In this document: positions 23,048-36,522 of the stretch, piece by piece
How the letters are laid out: every line of letters starts with the position of its first letter
Numbering within the stretch: position 1 is the first letter of the stretch
Origin: Alviniconcha marisindica
Lineage: Eukaryota > Mollusca > Gastropoda > Provannidae
Reading direction: 5' to 3'
Assembly (NCBI GenBank): GCA_018857735.1
Contig: JABMCL010002757.1
Coordinates: 452,501 to 516,500, forward strand
DNA: 64,000 bases
The notes under the pieces: generated by a model
Databases searched by the model: none
What the model saw: the letters and a program-made list of their open reading frames with translations, nothing else
What the model was told of the DNA's origin: nothing
Position numbers and translations under genes: made by a program

Positions 23048-24086
23048 TGTCTAGAATGATGAAATTTTCTTCCCGTCCAAATCTCACATGCCACCTCCAA
23101 ACTGCGTGAGTCACAGAACCAGATCATTCATAACACTGGCTTATGTCTGCTTTTAGCTTTGTGTTTAACCACAACAAAAATAAGGTTGAAATTCTTTCTT
23201 TTTTTCAATGCTCCATTTAGGTTTTTTGGGGGGGGTAAGGGGGGAGTTGCGCTATCAAGTATCACGCAGCAATGGTGGCCTGTAAAAATCCAATCTTGCC
23301 AAACACTGTTTCACCCATAATGCATCACATGATTAATGGCTGACAGACCTAACAACTGTGCCAGGTGTCTCTGTCATATGTCTCATCAATACATGTCACC
23401 TCCAGATTTCTCACTGACTCACTGCCATAAAGAATGTGCACACTCCTCCACTTGTTGGACGCTGTGAAATACAAGAACTGATGGAGTAAAACAGCATTTC
23501 TGTCACAGCATGCAGTTGCTGCAAATTTCCTACCAAGACCACTGTACGAGTGACACTGTCTTGCTGCCTTAACCTGCAACAGCAAAACAAATTTACAGTT
23601 ACATACAAGAATCAAGTTTGTAGGAATACTAAGATACAGTATGCATACATGTACACACAAGTGTGATAATAGACAAAATTCAAAATAAGCTGCAGTTTTA
23701 CCAGTCCCCCTAAAACAAAACAAAAACAAAAAAATACAATGGCTCCATCCATTACTGTCAAATTGCAACAGTTCTCATACAGCAGAGACCCTGATGAAAG
23801 ACCACTTACAAGTGTGTGGATTCACCCATCTCTTAAGACCATTTTTCTGTTCACACTTCCCTGTTAATGAACCTCTCACCAAAGATTCCCCACCCCCCCT
23901 CTGAAGATCACTTTTTCTTGTTTGTTTGAAAGGGGATGAAAGAATGTGACACAAATCATTTGCAACTAGACAACTGACTAACCAAGTTTTTTTCCTACCT
24001 TCTTTATTTAAGTCCTTTCAGTTTCTTGTTTTTCTTTGCAGCTTTGTTTCTCAGTTTCTTCTGTTTTATTTCTACAGTGGTATATT

Positions 24087-24400
24087 TTCTAGAGAGAGAA
24101 GCTGAAAACACACATCACTTGACATAACTGTATTAGCCTTTTTGTGATCCATCATACAGTGTGGGGAGACTGGGGAGACATGATTTTTTTTAGAGAGAGG
24201 CTGAAAACACATATATATCACTTGACATAACTGTATTAACCTTTTTCTGATCCATCATACACTGTGGGGAGACAGGGCAGACATGAAAGTTCTTGAGAGA
24301 GAAGCTGAAAACACACATCACTTGACATAACTGTATTTCAACCTTTTTCTGATGCATCATACTGTGGGAAGACAGGGGAGACATGAAATTTATACCTCCA
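24087..24400. repeat. tandem repeat, about 100-bp unit, three copies
   Basis: Each copy has GAGAGAAGCTGAAAACACA, CACTTGACATAACTGTATT, a CCTTTTTCTGATCCATCAT-like block and GTGGGGAGAC. Confidence 0.85.
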
Positions 24401-26135
24401 CACCATGTCACTTGTCAACCATTAGGGGATCCAGGCACTAGGTGATTTCTGAATGTATTGCAGGCAGTGTGCGACACAGATTTATGCAAAAACATTTTCC
24501 TGCAGAACTACTACCAGTACCAGTAAAGGGGCTACAACTACTATTAATATTTAGTTCAAGGTTTCAGCCACCACATGCAGCCTTAATAAACCTTAGTCCA
24601 TTGTTCTACAGTGACCTCATCACAGCATCAGTGTTGGAACAAACCTTACAAAGGCACTCTCTGTATGAACTTTCAGTGCTATGTACTAATGTAGTAATAA
24701 CTAGTATGTTTTGTTTCTGAAGCATCTGAATGTGGCTGGTGCAGACAGAGTTAACACACATGTGCGAAAATGTGGGGGGAAAGGGGGGAGGAGATCTGTT
24801 GCAAGTACTTATACAGGAATTAGCATTTTCAGTTCCAGTTAAAAAAAAATCTAAAAAAATCTATGAACTTTTGTTATTTTAATTTTCCAAATCTGCAGCA
24901 TCCCCCCTGCCCCCATCTAATGGCAAAGAAATAAGAAGAAAAAGAAAAAAAAGAAAAAAAAAGGGGGGGGGGGGGAGGAAGAGGAAAAAAACAAATATAT
25001 AATATATATATTATGATGAATTAAAAACAGCAGTTGATCACACTCTTTTACTAGTTTTAGACTGCTGCAATACATCATCAAATGTTCACTCAACAGTGAC
25101 AAGCACTATTTAAAAACAAAACAAAAACCAGAAAACACACACGAAAAAACAAAAACAAAAACGGATGATAAAAAATGTAAAAAAAATGTAAATAATATAC
25201 TTTCCATGACTTATATGGAGAACTGAGTGCTTCTGGTGTTCTATTTGTGAATTTAATGTAAAAGACACTTTGGTGATATAAAACTAAACTGTTACTGTGA
25301 AGTTGCATGAAAAAAATGTCACTGTCAGTCATCAATTAATAAAATCAAGATTAAATCATAATCAATGGTACATTCAACAGAAAAGTATTACTGCAGATAA
25401 TGCTCTTTTCAGAAATTTCACCTGTTCCAAGCACTGAACAGGTTATCTTCAAATTGTATCTGAGACTGAGAAGGCTAATTCAATTAAAGTTCTGAGTGAT
25501 TGAATGGAGCCCCTGGCAGGTCAGCAAAAGGGTTAAACCAGATACTGCCCTGATACAACTGTCATGGTTGACTGGGTGCACATTACAAACCAATTATCTA
25601 TCAGAAAATAGTTATCTCCGCTTTCTATGAACTTACCATTATTTATTAATACCAATCTTCTTCTTTACTTCTTTCTTTTTCTCTGGTCTTGTCTAACCAT
25701 CTTGAGCATTCATAACTGATGAAGACAACTCTGTCAAAACCAATCCGCATCTTGTTCAGTGTCTCATCTTTTATTGGTGAGTAATGGTTCATAAATACAA
25801 ATTATAGACTGTCTTTTCCAGTTTGTCAGTCTCTCTGGCAGTCATTCCCTTTTTTTTGCTCCAATGTTCTGATGGTATTCACTGCATTCAGGCCCTCTAA
25901 TCATCAGACATCACTCATGAAACTCAGTTAATAAAATTCAATACAATTAAAACAACAACAGACAATCAGTTTTTATTTAATATGTTCTTCCACTTGGGCA
26001 AAACCTGTTCCGTGTTTTCAGGCTTGTTCCTTATAAATGTGTACAACGGTTGGTGACATACACCGTCAATTAACACAAATAGCTTCATAACCAATAGTAT
26101 TATTGAGATGCTGGAACATGGTGTGGTAGATAGGT

Positions 26136-26430
26136 AGTGTTGCTTAATGTCCTCAGATGTCAGTTGACATATTAGGGACAAGCTGAGACCAATGCCGAAG
26201 CATGGTTCAATACAGCTTTACATCCACGGAAACCAGAAGGCTCGTTAGGACGGACAGCCCAGGACGGCTACCACGATTCTCACACAGCTCCTGAACTATG
26301 GATGGTGTGGTGATGATGATGAAGTGATGCTTAATGTCCTCAGATGTCAGTTGACATATTAGGGACAAGTTGTGACCAATGCCGAAGCACGGTGCAATAA
26401 TTTTTTACGTCCACGGAAACCAGAATGGTG
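26136..26430. repeat. two-copy repeat, about 186-bp spacing
   Basis: GCTTAATGTCCTCAGATGTC and ATATTAGGGACAAG followed by GACCAATGCCGAAGCA occur at about 26143 and 26329. Both are followed by a TACRTCCACGGAAACCAGAA block that resembles the 59-bp element at 10836. Confidence 0.75.
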
Positions 26431-26717
26431 TGGACTGTGAAGAAAAATACATACATGTGTGACTGTAACCGGCTGACTGGTGTCATTTATCGAATAAAAC
26501 AATTTGGAAGAAGTGACTGCGTCTGAAGGAAGTAAGAAAGTTACGATGTGATGACGCTGTAAGGCCTCAGTGGTCTTTGTGTACACAAAAAGCATGTGTA
26601 TGTTGATCTGTATATATTTTACAACAAAAAATTATAAATGACACTTTGTATATTACCTACCATGTAAAAGAACCAAACGAAATCACAAACTGTCACAGAC
26701 TAGCCCAGCCAAGTTTG

Positions 26718-26957
26718 TGACGTTTGGATGTGGCACAGGGGTAGCAACTCCTACCGGAAGTAAAAGTCTGCTACATACTTCTGAAGCAACCATATTTCAA
26801 ACTTTTGAGTAATATATTGTACAATTGATCTTAATGATCAGCGAAACAGAAACAATTTTTGTGTGTGTGTTTTTGAACTTTCACAAAATTTATTTTGGCT
26901 TTACATATTGCTCCTGTAAAAATGAAGAAGCAGTAATGATGGAGGATATTATTAAAC
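26718..26957 (+). promoter_or_regulatory. putative NUP210 core promoter
   Basis: ACCGGAAGT (26753-26761, consensus ETS/GABP site) and a TGACGT half-site (about 26718-26723) lie 200-240 bases before the start codon. There is no TATA box at a convincing distance. ETS sites are typical of housekeeping TATA-less promoters; activity is inference. Confidence 0.4.
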
Positions 26958-27166
26958 ATGGCTGCTCCCTTGTCTAACATGGCGGGAAGCGTTGTCAAAA
27001 TCATGCTGACAGTTCTTGTGATGGTTATGCTGGCTTCTCCAGCTTTTGGAGCAAAACTGAATGCCCCCAAAGTGCTTTTGCCATACTACAGTTCAGTCAT
27101 CGCAAATTTTACCCTTGAAGTTGAGTACTCGCCGGAGGAGTCGCAGGTAGCGAACTGCTACCGTTG
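26958..27166 (+). CDS. NUP210: NUP210 exon 1
   Basis: Residues 1-70, signal peptide then AKLNAPKVLLPYYSSVIANF to CYR plus a split Trp. An in-frame second ATG lies at 26979. Donor GTAAGC, phase 2. Confidence 0.93.
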
Positions 27167-30100
27167 GTAAGCACCGGCATCTTGGCCATGTTTTGTTCCA
27201 TGCAGTGAACGCTTTTAAAGTTTTGATACGCCTTTTGTCATGGCTTTGCGGATGAAATATTTCATATGACAAGTTATGAAAATGATTTAAAAAATATTTA
27301 AAAAATCGACTAAACACATGATTCCCCCCCTCCCACTCTTAGTCTTAAACTGAAGCAAAGTAAATAAAAATGAAAGCTCTGCAGTTCCAGTCTTTTGATG
27401 CTTGAAGTTGTTCTAACCATAAGGCCTAACCCTATCAGTTTCTGTAGTGTATATTGATAGCATCCAGGAATCTGGCATTCATACGATGGGTTGGGGTGCG
27501 CAGCGGAGGTGGTGGTCAATCGGCGCAGGGCCGAGGCCAGGGCCAACTTAAAGCACTCAGTACTGAGTGCCCTGTGTTGTTGTCTACGTGGTTCCAAGCT
27601 ATGATAGTTCTTGGAAAGAAGGAGTGCCGCTATTGTTTGATGCTGCAGTGTGACACTGTGTAGCATCTGGCATTGTTTCAGATGTAGTTTTCTGCAGGGT
27701 TACTGGACACAAAGTCTGTTAATCTGCTGGACCTTATCTGATGTCCTTGTTTCAGGGCAGTAGCTAATAAATAATATATAATATATAATATGCTGGCGTT
27801 GCTGGCACCAGCCCCTCCACTGTCTTTTGAAGGTGAGATGTGGTTGTTTGTGCCACTCATGGAGAGTTGGAAGATCTGCTTATGGAGGAACCTCATCACG
27901 AATCTTGGTGTTTTGGACTCATACTGTGATACTGATAGTCCGTAGCTGTAAATGTGATTCTGAAGCATGTTGCATTTTGCTGAATTTGCTCCAACTTGTT
28001 TATTTCTTTTTGATTTAGGGGTCCCGGATGATGGCTCAGATGCCGAGATGGTGTACTTTATGAGCCGCCAGACAAGCGCCAGTTATGCATTTCATTTGCA
28101 GGCTGTGGGGCAGCACCTGAGGTTCCACTGAAGGAATCCCAGGGTGTAGTTTGCTTTCTTTGTGATGGTGTTGATGTGGTGCAAATTTACCCTTCAGAGT
28201 CAGACTTGATTTCTGTCTGTGAAATTCAGTCTTTAAAATTCAAAGCAAGGGGACAGGGTGAAAATACCCCTTGAAAATGCTAGCATTCTGATTCTAAAAC
28301 AAGACCTAAACACATAAAACTTAAAAGTGTTAAAAAAATAAAAAGGTTAAAAAATAAGTAAATTTTAATTTTTCACTGTTTAGTAAATTAGTTGTTGAAC
28401 TGTTGTTTTGTTACTTCAAAAAGGGGCTTACCCCCAAAATTTGCATGTTTCATATTGTCCTTTTAAGTTTTAACCTTTACCGTGTTTGGATACAGTAGCA
28501 CTAGCAGTAGTACGTAAAAGACCGCGGTCATTCTGCCAAAAGCGCAGGTGGCAGGTTACAGCTAAACACACATACGCCTTATGCATGTGGCTTTGCATGA
28601 AGTGGCATGGTTGTATGGTGTACACAGAACACGTCGAGATGGCAGCAGTTTCTTGTGGCATCAGCCATGCCAGCGCTGTAAGTACACCACTTCGATGGAT
28701 ATTAAAAAAACGCGCTATAAAAAGCTATTCACTCATGTAGAATCACATGCGAGCGCAATGAGTCTGTTCGGGAGCAGAGAATAGCGCTATATAAAACTAA
28801 AAGTGATCAATAATAATAATAATATAAGGCAGTAATACTGATACTGTAATAGTGACTGACGGGTGACATGAGGTTATGTGAGCATTACAATATATATTTA
28901 TATAACCAAGAATAACTAGTGTAAGAGCAACATTGACACATTAACGATTGTTACTTATTCCACTCTTCAAAAGTACAGCAGAGTTCTAGATCCAGGAGTA
29001 ACAGTGACACATGGCACACTTGCAGGCGCTCCACCAGACCTGAGGTGGCCCAGGTGCACCTGATCAACTCCACAGATGGAGAATGTGCAAGCAAGGCCAG
29101 GATTTCAGCCATCTCCAAAACACCCCACCAGATGACCACAGTTATTCTGGCAGAGAACAAAGGTACGTGTAAACTGTAATGATGTACATATAATGATATA
29201 TATATATGCATGTTTAACTGTCTTTATACTTAGCTGGTTCTTTTGCTTTTACTGCAAGTGCTACAGTGCTGGTGCTAGCAAAGTGTGAATTGATGGTTAA
29301 ACTTCAAGAATTTGGTAGACAAGGACAGGCCTAGCTGCTGTGGTGATGTGTGATTGCTTGAGCTGAAGACAAGAGGAGAGATTAGTGGACTGACGAAATA
29401 AAATTAGATTTGTTTTCCACATGTTTAGACTCGAATGACAAATTGTGCCAGTCAATATTCTGTGCAGTGACTTTTTCAGTGTTTGTCTGGCTATACAGGT
29501 TTGGACCATGTTGCTGTACGTGCCTCCCCCCCCCCCCCCACCCCACCCCCCTCAACCTTCTCCCCAAGAAAACCAAACACACTCCCAGTCCCACAGACAC
29601 TGAGACAATACGTTTAACTGAGAGTGAAACATGATTAGATGGAATCAACACATTCATTCATAATCTGGTGACTACAAGCTCATTATTATATATACAGGTA
29701 GAGGTCTGTAGTTTTTCTTATTATGTCCAGTTCTTTATGTAAAACCTTGATAATGATATTCACCTAGTGCTGAATTCATGAGAAGATTGTTGTTGCAACC
29801 ATTTCCCTCTTGTGACTACCTGATTGTGAAACTGTAAAACATAAAACATAAAAAATAGGCTTTAATCTTTTCTCACTCCAGTGACAAAAGAGATATTGCG
29901 CTGCAATGTCATCGTGAGTGAAATTGTTCGACTTGAGATTGAAACCACAACACGACTGCTGTACTTGGAGGACTCACCTGAAGAACTCATTGCTCGTGGA
30001 TATGATAGTGAAGGTCAGTGAAGTATTCATCCTTTTATCCTGACTGAATAAAGAAGTGTTTTGTTTTATTTAATTGCTTGTACAGTTGTAGTTCTACATG

Positions 30101-32966
30101 ATGTATATCATATTTTTTTCATCCTTTTGTTTCATCTCAGTGGGACAGTGCTCATTGGTGGCACCGTGGCAGTCACATTGTTTGAGACTTTTTTTCTTTT
30201 TTTTAGCACATAATAATATTAAGTAAGATAGCCTGTTACTTGGTGTTAGTTTTTAAAATGAAATATGTGATTTGTGATGTCATTTCTGAAGTGATCATTA
30301 AAATTGTAAAGGAAATAGTTTGACTTGATGCTGAAATCAGAACACACCAACTGTTAACTGTACTTGGAAAGTTGGAGAAGATGTGCAGCTGACTGAATTA
30401 GTTGCAAAGAAAACAAAAGCAGCAGGCTTTAGGTTGATGCTTTACAAATATACACCTTAGGATACTACACAAAGCACTTTTTGGATGGTAATAAATTTTA
30501 CATATAAAATTCACTTCAAACTGTTTCAATCCCAAGAATTGTGGCAGGATCCACATTTAGCCCTGTGAGTTCTTTTTGTGTTTGTGCATGCTTGCATGCA
30601 TGTTCACCTGTGTGTGTGCGTGTGTCTGTGTGAGAGAGAGAGAGAGAGAGCGTAGAGTTAATGCATTTAAAATGTGAACCATATTGACACAACCAGTTTC
30701 ATATGAATCTGGTCCATGTTATACCCTGCATAAAATTTGTGAACACACAATGTTCAGGTACAGCTTTGACATAGCATGCTCCATTTCCAGGGAACATATT
30801 CTCCAGCCTGGAGGGTTTGCCGTTTGAGTGGAGCCTGGTGTCAGACAATGAAGTCAGTGGAGAAGTCGTTGATGCTCATAACATTCTCAGGTAACAACAT
30901 GTATAAGTCTCTGTTCACTTTCAAGGTAGGGAATGAAAATGATCTTCACTCCAAAAATGTAGGTAGGTAGACAGTAAATAACAGGCATTGTTACATGACT
31001 GAAAGAATTATTGCACACTTGTTCTGATGTTCTGCTGGAATTTCAGCAGTTATTGTTCTGTTTTCTTTTGGTTTTAGTATTCATATTTGTGTGGCAGTTC
31101 AGTCTTTATTCTTCAACTTTGTTGCTGGGTAAGAAACGCCTTAAGAAGTAGAATAGGGAGGTTTGGCCAAAAAAATCTGACCCCCCACACCTCCCAGACA
31201 CACGTATATATATATATATATATACACAAATGAAAACCATCACAACAGCCAAACTCACAGTGACACAAGCAACAGGAAAAAGGTCACTAAGAGTGTGTGT
31301 GTTTTTGAGGAAAACTTCATTGTTGAGCTAGTGAGAAGAGGAGAAATTAGTGAATTGATGGAATAAAATTAGATTTGCTTTACATACGTTTAGACTCGCG
31401 TCCTGTGTGTTGTTGATGCTTTTCAAGTTTATTATTGTTTTTGTGCACACGGCTGTTCCCTAGACTTCAAATTGGGAGCTTTAGCTGCTCACTGGCTGAG
31501 CTATTTTTAGCTCCCCACTGCACATCTGCTCTGTCAGTGGAATCTAGGTCAGTACCAGCAGTGGTCAGTACTAGCCGGCTGCCCTCTCAATTTCCACTTG
31601 GCTAGATTGCCACATCAGGCATATGTGTAGTGTTGTTTAACACACTCTGGGGGGGGGGGGGGGGGGGGGCTTCTGGAGAGTCAGGCCCGATTTTAAGGGA
31701 AGGTTTTCTGTAGTGAATATATTGATGTTGTGATGCATGCAAGTTGTTTTGCTGAGAAAAGTATATGCACCTCACAATGTTGGTGTCTTTCAAACCTTTT
31801 ATGTGTGTACCAACTACTCTCTACAGTCCAATAGTTTGCATGAAATGGCTCTGTTGCCAAAATGGAGTATTATTTACACCCCACCTTTGGAGTTTCTGGA
31901 GAGTGGAGCCTAATTTTAAGTGAAGATTTCCTGTAGTGGATATATTAATGTTGTAATGTATGCATGTTGTTTTCCTGAGAAAAGTCTGTGCATCTCACAG
32001 TGTCGTTGTGTACTTCATACTTTTGTGTGTGTACCAACTACCATGCACAGTTTGTTGTTTTGCACTAAATGGATTCATTGTTGAATGAAAACTAAAACTA
32101 TTGTACCAAGCATGTTTGGTGTCCATGTAAACTTCAAAATAAGAGTTTTACAATGGTCTGCTGTCCAACTCTGTCAGTCTGTGGTAAAATGTCGCTGGGG
32201 AAGGGAGGGGGTAAAAGATAGCTGTATAATTTACTGCTGGCAGCTGCAGCAGCATGTCCACACCAGGACCGCTCAGCTATCCATATCTCAAGTGGGGCCA
32301 CCTGCACAGCTGACCTAGATTCTGGGGTATTGGCTCTGACCAGCGCCCAAAATAGACCAGCCTTGCTCCAACTAAACAGGCCTCTGGGAACAGCCGTGTG
32401 CAGTGTTACTGTTAGGACACATTTGTGTTCAGATGTGCATTATTAATTTAATCTATTTAGTAATACATAGTACTGTGGTCAGTTTTGGTGTGTGTGTTAC
32501 ATTTACAGACCTGTTTCCCCTTATGATTTGTACAATAATAATAACAGTTCTGTTATTGCGTGCATGCATTTTATTTGATAATTGATGCTGCAAGCTTTGT
32601 TGTATAATGTATTCTCATTGTCTGCACCTGTTTCATGCTTTAATGGTATTCCTATAGTAAATTGTGTTTAGTTTTGAATTGTGAAGTGGTTTGAACCAGT
32701 GTTTAGCAGATACAACTGCTGTTGTTATTATTAGCTCTTATTACAGGGTGGGGAAGAGAGGGGGCATAAAAACAACTTGTAAACAAGATGTGTGGGTATA
32801 TGTAATTGCAGGATCAAGCGTTTTGCTGAGTCCCACTACACAACACCTCCACACATTGCACCACTGGAGGACCAGGGTCTCCAAGGGGACACCATCCTGG
32901 TGGAAGGAATCCGAACAGGAAGCGCCAAGTGCTCTACTCGGCTCAAGGACACTGTCTATAGAGTAT

Positions 32967-32997
<31 letters not shown>

Positions 32998-35900
32998 GGG
33001 TGTTGAAGGGATTACGAAAGGAAAGAAAGAAATGTTTGAGCTGGGTATAGCAATGATGGCAGTGAGGTGGCTCTGTTGCCAGAACCAGTCCCTTAACCCA
33101 CTTGGCCCCAGACCAGCCGCTGCCCTTTCGCTACAAAATCCCATGCGAAGGGAAGTAACTGTGTCAAATGATCCTGGTATACAAAAATCAAAAATAAACA
33201 AAGGAAAAAGAGTAGGCAGTCTGGGGCAAAGTGGGTTAAAGAAAGAAATGTTTGAGTTGGTATAGCAATGATGGCAGTGAGGTGGCTCTGTTGCCGGAAC
33301 CAGTCCCTTAAAGAAAGAAACGTTTGAGTTCGTACAGCAATGATGGCAGTGAGGTGGCTTTGTTGCCAGAACCAATCCCTTAAAGAAAGAAATGTTGGAG
33401 TTGGTATAGCAATGACGGCAGTGAGGTGGCTCTGTTGCCGGAACCAATCCCTTAAAGAAAGAAATGTTTGAGTTGGTATAGCAATGATGGCAGTGAGGTG
33501 GCTCTGTTGCTGGAACCAGTCCCTGGTAGTGTTCATCCCATCTTCCTTTCTGAGCACATCTCTTGATGTACAGTTGTGTGTGTGTACTTCTTTGCTTCTT
33601 AGTTGACTATTGTACAGTTTTTTGGTCAAACACGTGAACATAATTTTTGTGGCACTATGAATCAATTTTTATTTTTACAGCAGTCGGTGAAGCCAAGCGA
33701 GGTTCGCATTGTTGTGATTGCCAACCTGATGCTGTCCCCACCAGATGCATACGTTTTGAAACATGCGCGTGTCAAGTACACTGTTGAACTGCTGCGACAC
33801 AACTCCCTCAAAGGCAAGATAAGGATAGTCTAGATCCTTTTGTTGCAGTTGGTGGTTTGACATTTTGCACTGAGAGTTAAAGTGATGTCTGGGTAAGTCA
33901 CCTGTGGGACAATACTAACACAGCAACAGTGTGTAGACTGTTCAAGGGAAAAAGGTTAGCAGTCTGCTTTGTTGTGCTGCTTTGGATTTGAACGTTGCTT
34001 ATATTTCTTGCCTGCCACTAGTTAAGTGGTTGGCTAGTTTATGTTCATGTGATGTTTAACATCATGTAACATCATGGTTGAACTGTTTTCTTCTTTTTGT
34101 TTGTTTGTGACTGTTGTTCATACTACAATAACTTGGCTCACTTCGAAAGTCTGATTATGCTGTTGAGTCCTTTAAAAAAAAAACTGAAATGAATATACAT
34201 ATGTAGTTTTCAACTGTGGATGATGTTTCAACAGAAATTGCCATGCCATCGCCACAGTATTACTTGGATGTCAAGGACACAGACATTTGTACCTTGGAAT
34301 ACAAAACCTCTATGGCGACAGCCTTGGAGATGGGGTCAACAGAGATTGTTCTCAAGGACAGAAGTATCCTTTTTTGATTAGTTGTAGTCCTGCTGTTTAT
34401 AAATTTTGTTGATTTCAATTATGTGTGTTATTGTTGCTAAGGATAAGGTGCCGAAGTTTGGACAATTTTGTTATAATTTTTGTTTTTATTAGAGAAAATG
34501 AGTACTAGTATTTTATAAATGACAAATTATTTATGTATTAAAATCTTTTTTAAAGGTTTATTCTTGTGAAAATGTGCCCCAAAATTGGTGTATGCAAGCC
34601 ATGCAATGCAGAAAAAAGTAAGACATACTGTGCACATTTTTCAGAAATTTCTGATAGGTCAATTTCTTGACTGGAGAGGTCTGAAATGTTTTGTGTAAAA
34701 CTTCCTATTCATGTCACTTGGAGGAGTGTTGCAAAACAAAAATCTGCATGTCCCACATGCTCTTTTGGAGATGCATATAAATATACTACAGCTTGATATT
34801 GAATCGTTTGACTTTAAAGGCACAGTTCTTCTTGACTTCACACAGACATTGTCATGACAGAGTTCTTCAGGCAGCCTTCTGCGATGCTGCATGTGGTTAG
34901 CCCAGGTTTTCTTGGTGAGTGTTCACAACTCTATGGCTGTGGCAGTCTGAGGATCCTTGAGGGACAAGGAACTGAAATGAGTGTTGAGCTTAATTACAAT
35001 AGCTATATACTAGCATGCAATTATTGATATTGGTAAAGTGTTTTATTCCAGAATTTATCAAAGAGAGAACACCTGAAATTTCATCAAAGGCTAACAAAAT
35101 ATGGTTAATTCCATTTGCAATTCATGCGCCCTCGCATGCTTGCACTTTTCTTTCAGATCTGGACAGGGCTAACTCAGAATATATTGTTTTCACAGTCGTT
35201 GTGGTCATGCTTGTTTTCAGTCTTATCCACCAGATTTCTTTTTTCTTACCCATACAACAACAGGTTCTTGGCAGTAAGATAACATTCTTGTAAGTGCCTC
35301 AGCATTTAGGCCTGGCAGATTTGGAAAATGTAGTTGTTTTTATTGTTGGTACTTTTTGAAGTGGCAATCCATTTTGTTTTTCTTTTCTCCAGCATTTGTG
35401 GTTTTGCCAACCAGGAAGTGGGTGCTGGAAACTGGCCGAGAGTATGAAATCTACATTGAGGTGTATGACACTGACAGCCATAAGATTTATCCATCGGATG
35501 TGAGTCCAGCATGGTCCCTGTTTTTTGTTTTTGTTTTGCATCCTTGTAAATTCTTTGGCTGTTTTAGTGGTTGTGCATGTGTGCCATGTAATGATTTATG
35601 TTACTGTTATTGTTCAGTGTCCTGTTTTATGCTTGAAACATGACTTAAGGATTTCCAAATGCACCTTTAACTCTCTTTGTTTACATTACACTTTAGTCTT
35701 TTTGTCTTTACTATTTTTGATATTGTTTCTGTGTTTGTGTCAATTTTGTTGTTTGCGTGTGTCTGTATTTTTTTAAAAGACCCACTCCCTCCCAGCTTTA
35801 GCATCACTGATCCTAATGAGGTTTTGGGGTCATAAGTTACAGAACAAAGCTGAGGTGATGGCACATTTTCAGTCTCTTCAGTATTGTTGCTGAGATAAAT

Positions 35901-36464
35901 GGATAGCCCCGTGCCTGTTGTTTTAACAGGTATTCTCCCACCACCCCCTTTTCAGAAATATAAATGGTAGCCAATGATTTGTGCAATTTTGATTTGTATG
36001 TATGCATAAAAAAAGAAGAAAGAAAAAAAGAGAAGTGATAACTGATGAAAAGCTGCATAATCCCATGTTTATTCTGTTTATTCTGTTTTCTTGTTTTGGA
36101 TTTAATTATATTTCAGTTTGTACAATAATCAGTTTTTCCTCGCTGTCCATCTAGTGCCTGTCTGTGCCCCCTCAACCCCCCTTTGCCTTCAGTGAAGGTT
36201 CCCAGTTTGTAAGCAGGTGGATGCATGTCCGATTGCTCTTCAGCTCACCTTTCTTTCGAAAAGTTATTAGACATCCAATTCTTCTCGCAGTAGATGGAAT
36301 TCCATCAATTGAGGAGCAGCAGGGGCCATTATTGAGAAGAAGGAAATGTACAAACTGTATTTGAGTACTTTCTTGGACGTTTTTATTTTGGTAACAGATG
36401 CATGAATTTCTGTCAAAACTGATATTTTGGAGACTGATGTGTAAGTTATGGTTTCTGAACACTA

Positions 36465-36522
<58 letters not shown>

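Larger units (their letters stand above)
23048..26957. other. 3.9-kb spacer between divergent SCYL2 and NUP210
   Basis: No coding exon recognised. It contains repeat arrays (24087-24400, 26136-26430), homopolymer runs (poly-G at about 23228-23236 and 24962-24975) and a probable promoter block near NUP210. The first non-coding exon of SCYL2 probably lies here. Confidence 0.5.

Noticed and set aside
32956..33665. Minus-strand frames of 163 and 190 codons
   Set aside because: Produced by the 72-bp repeat in NUP210 intron 5, a multiple of 3.
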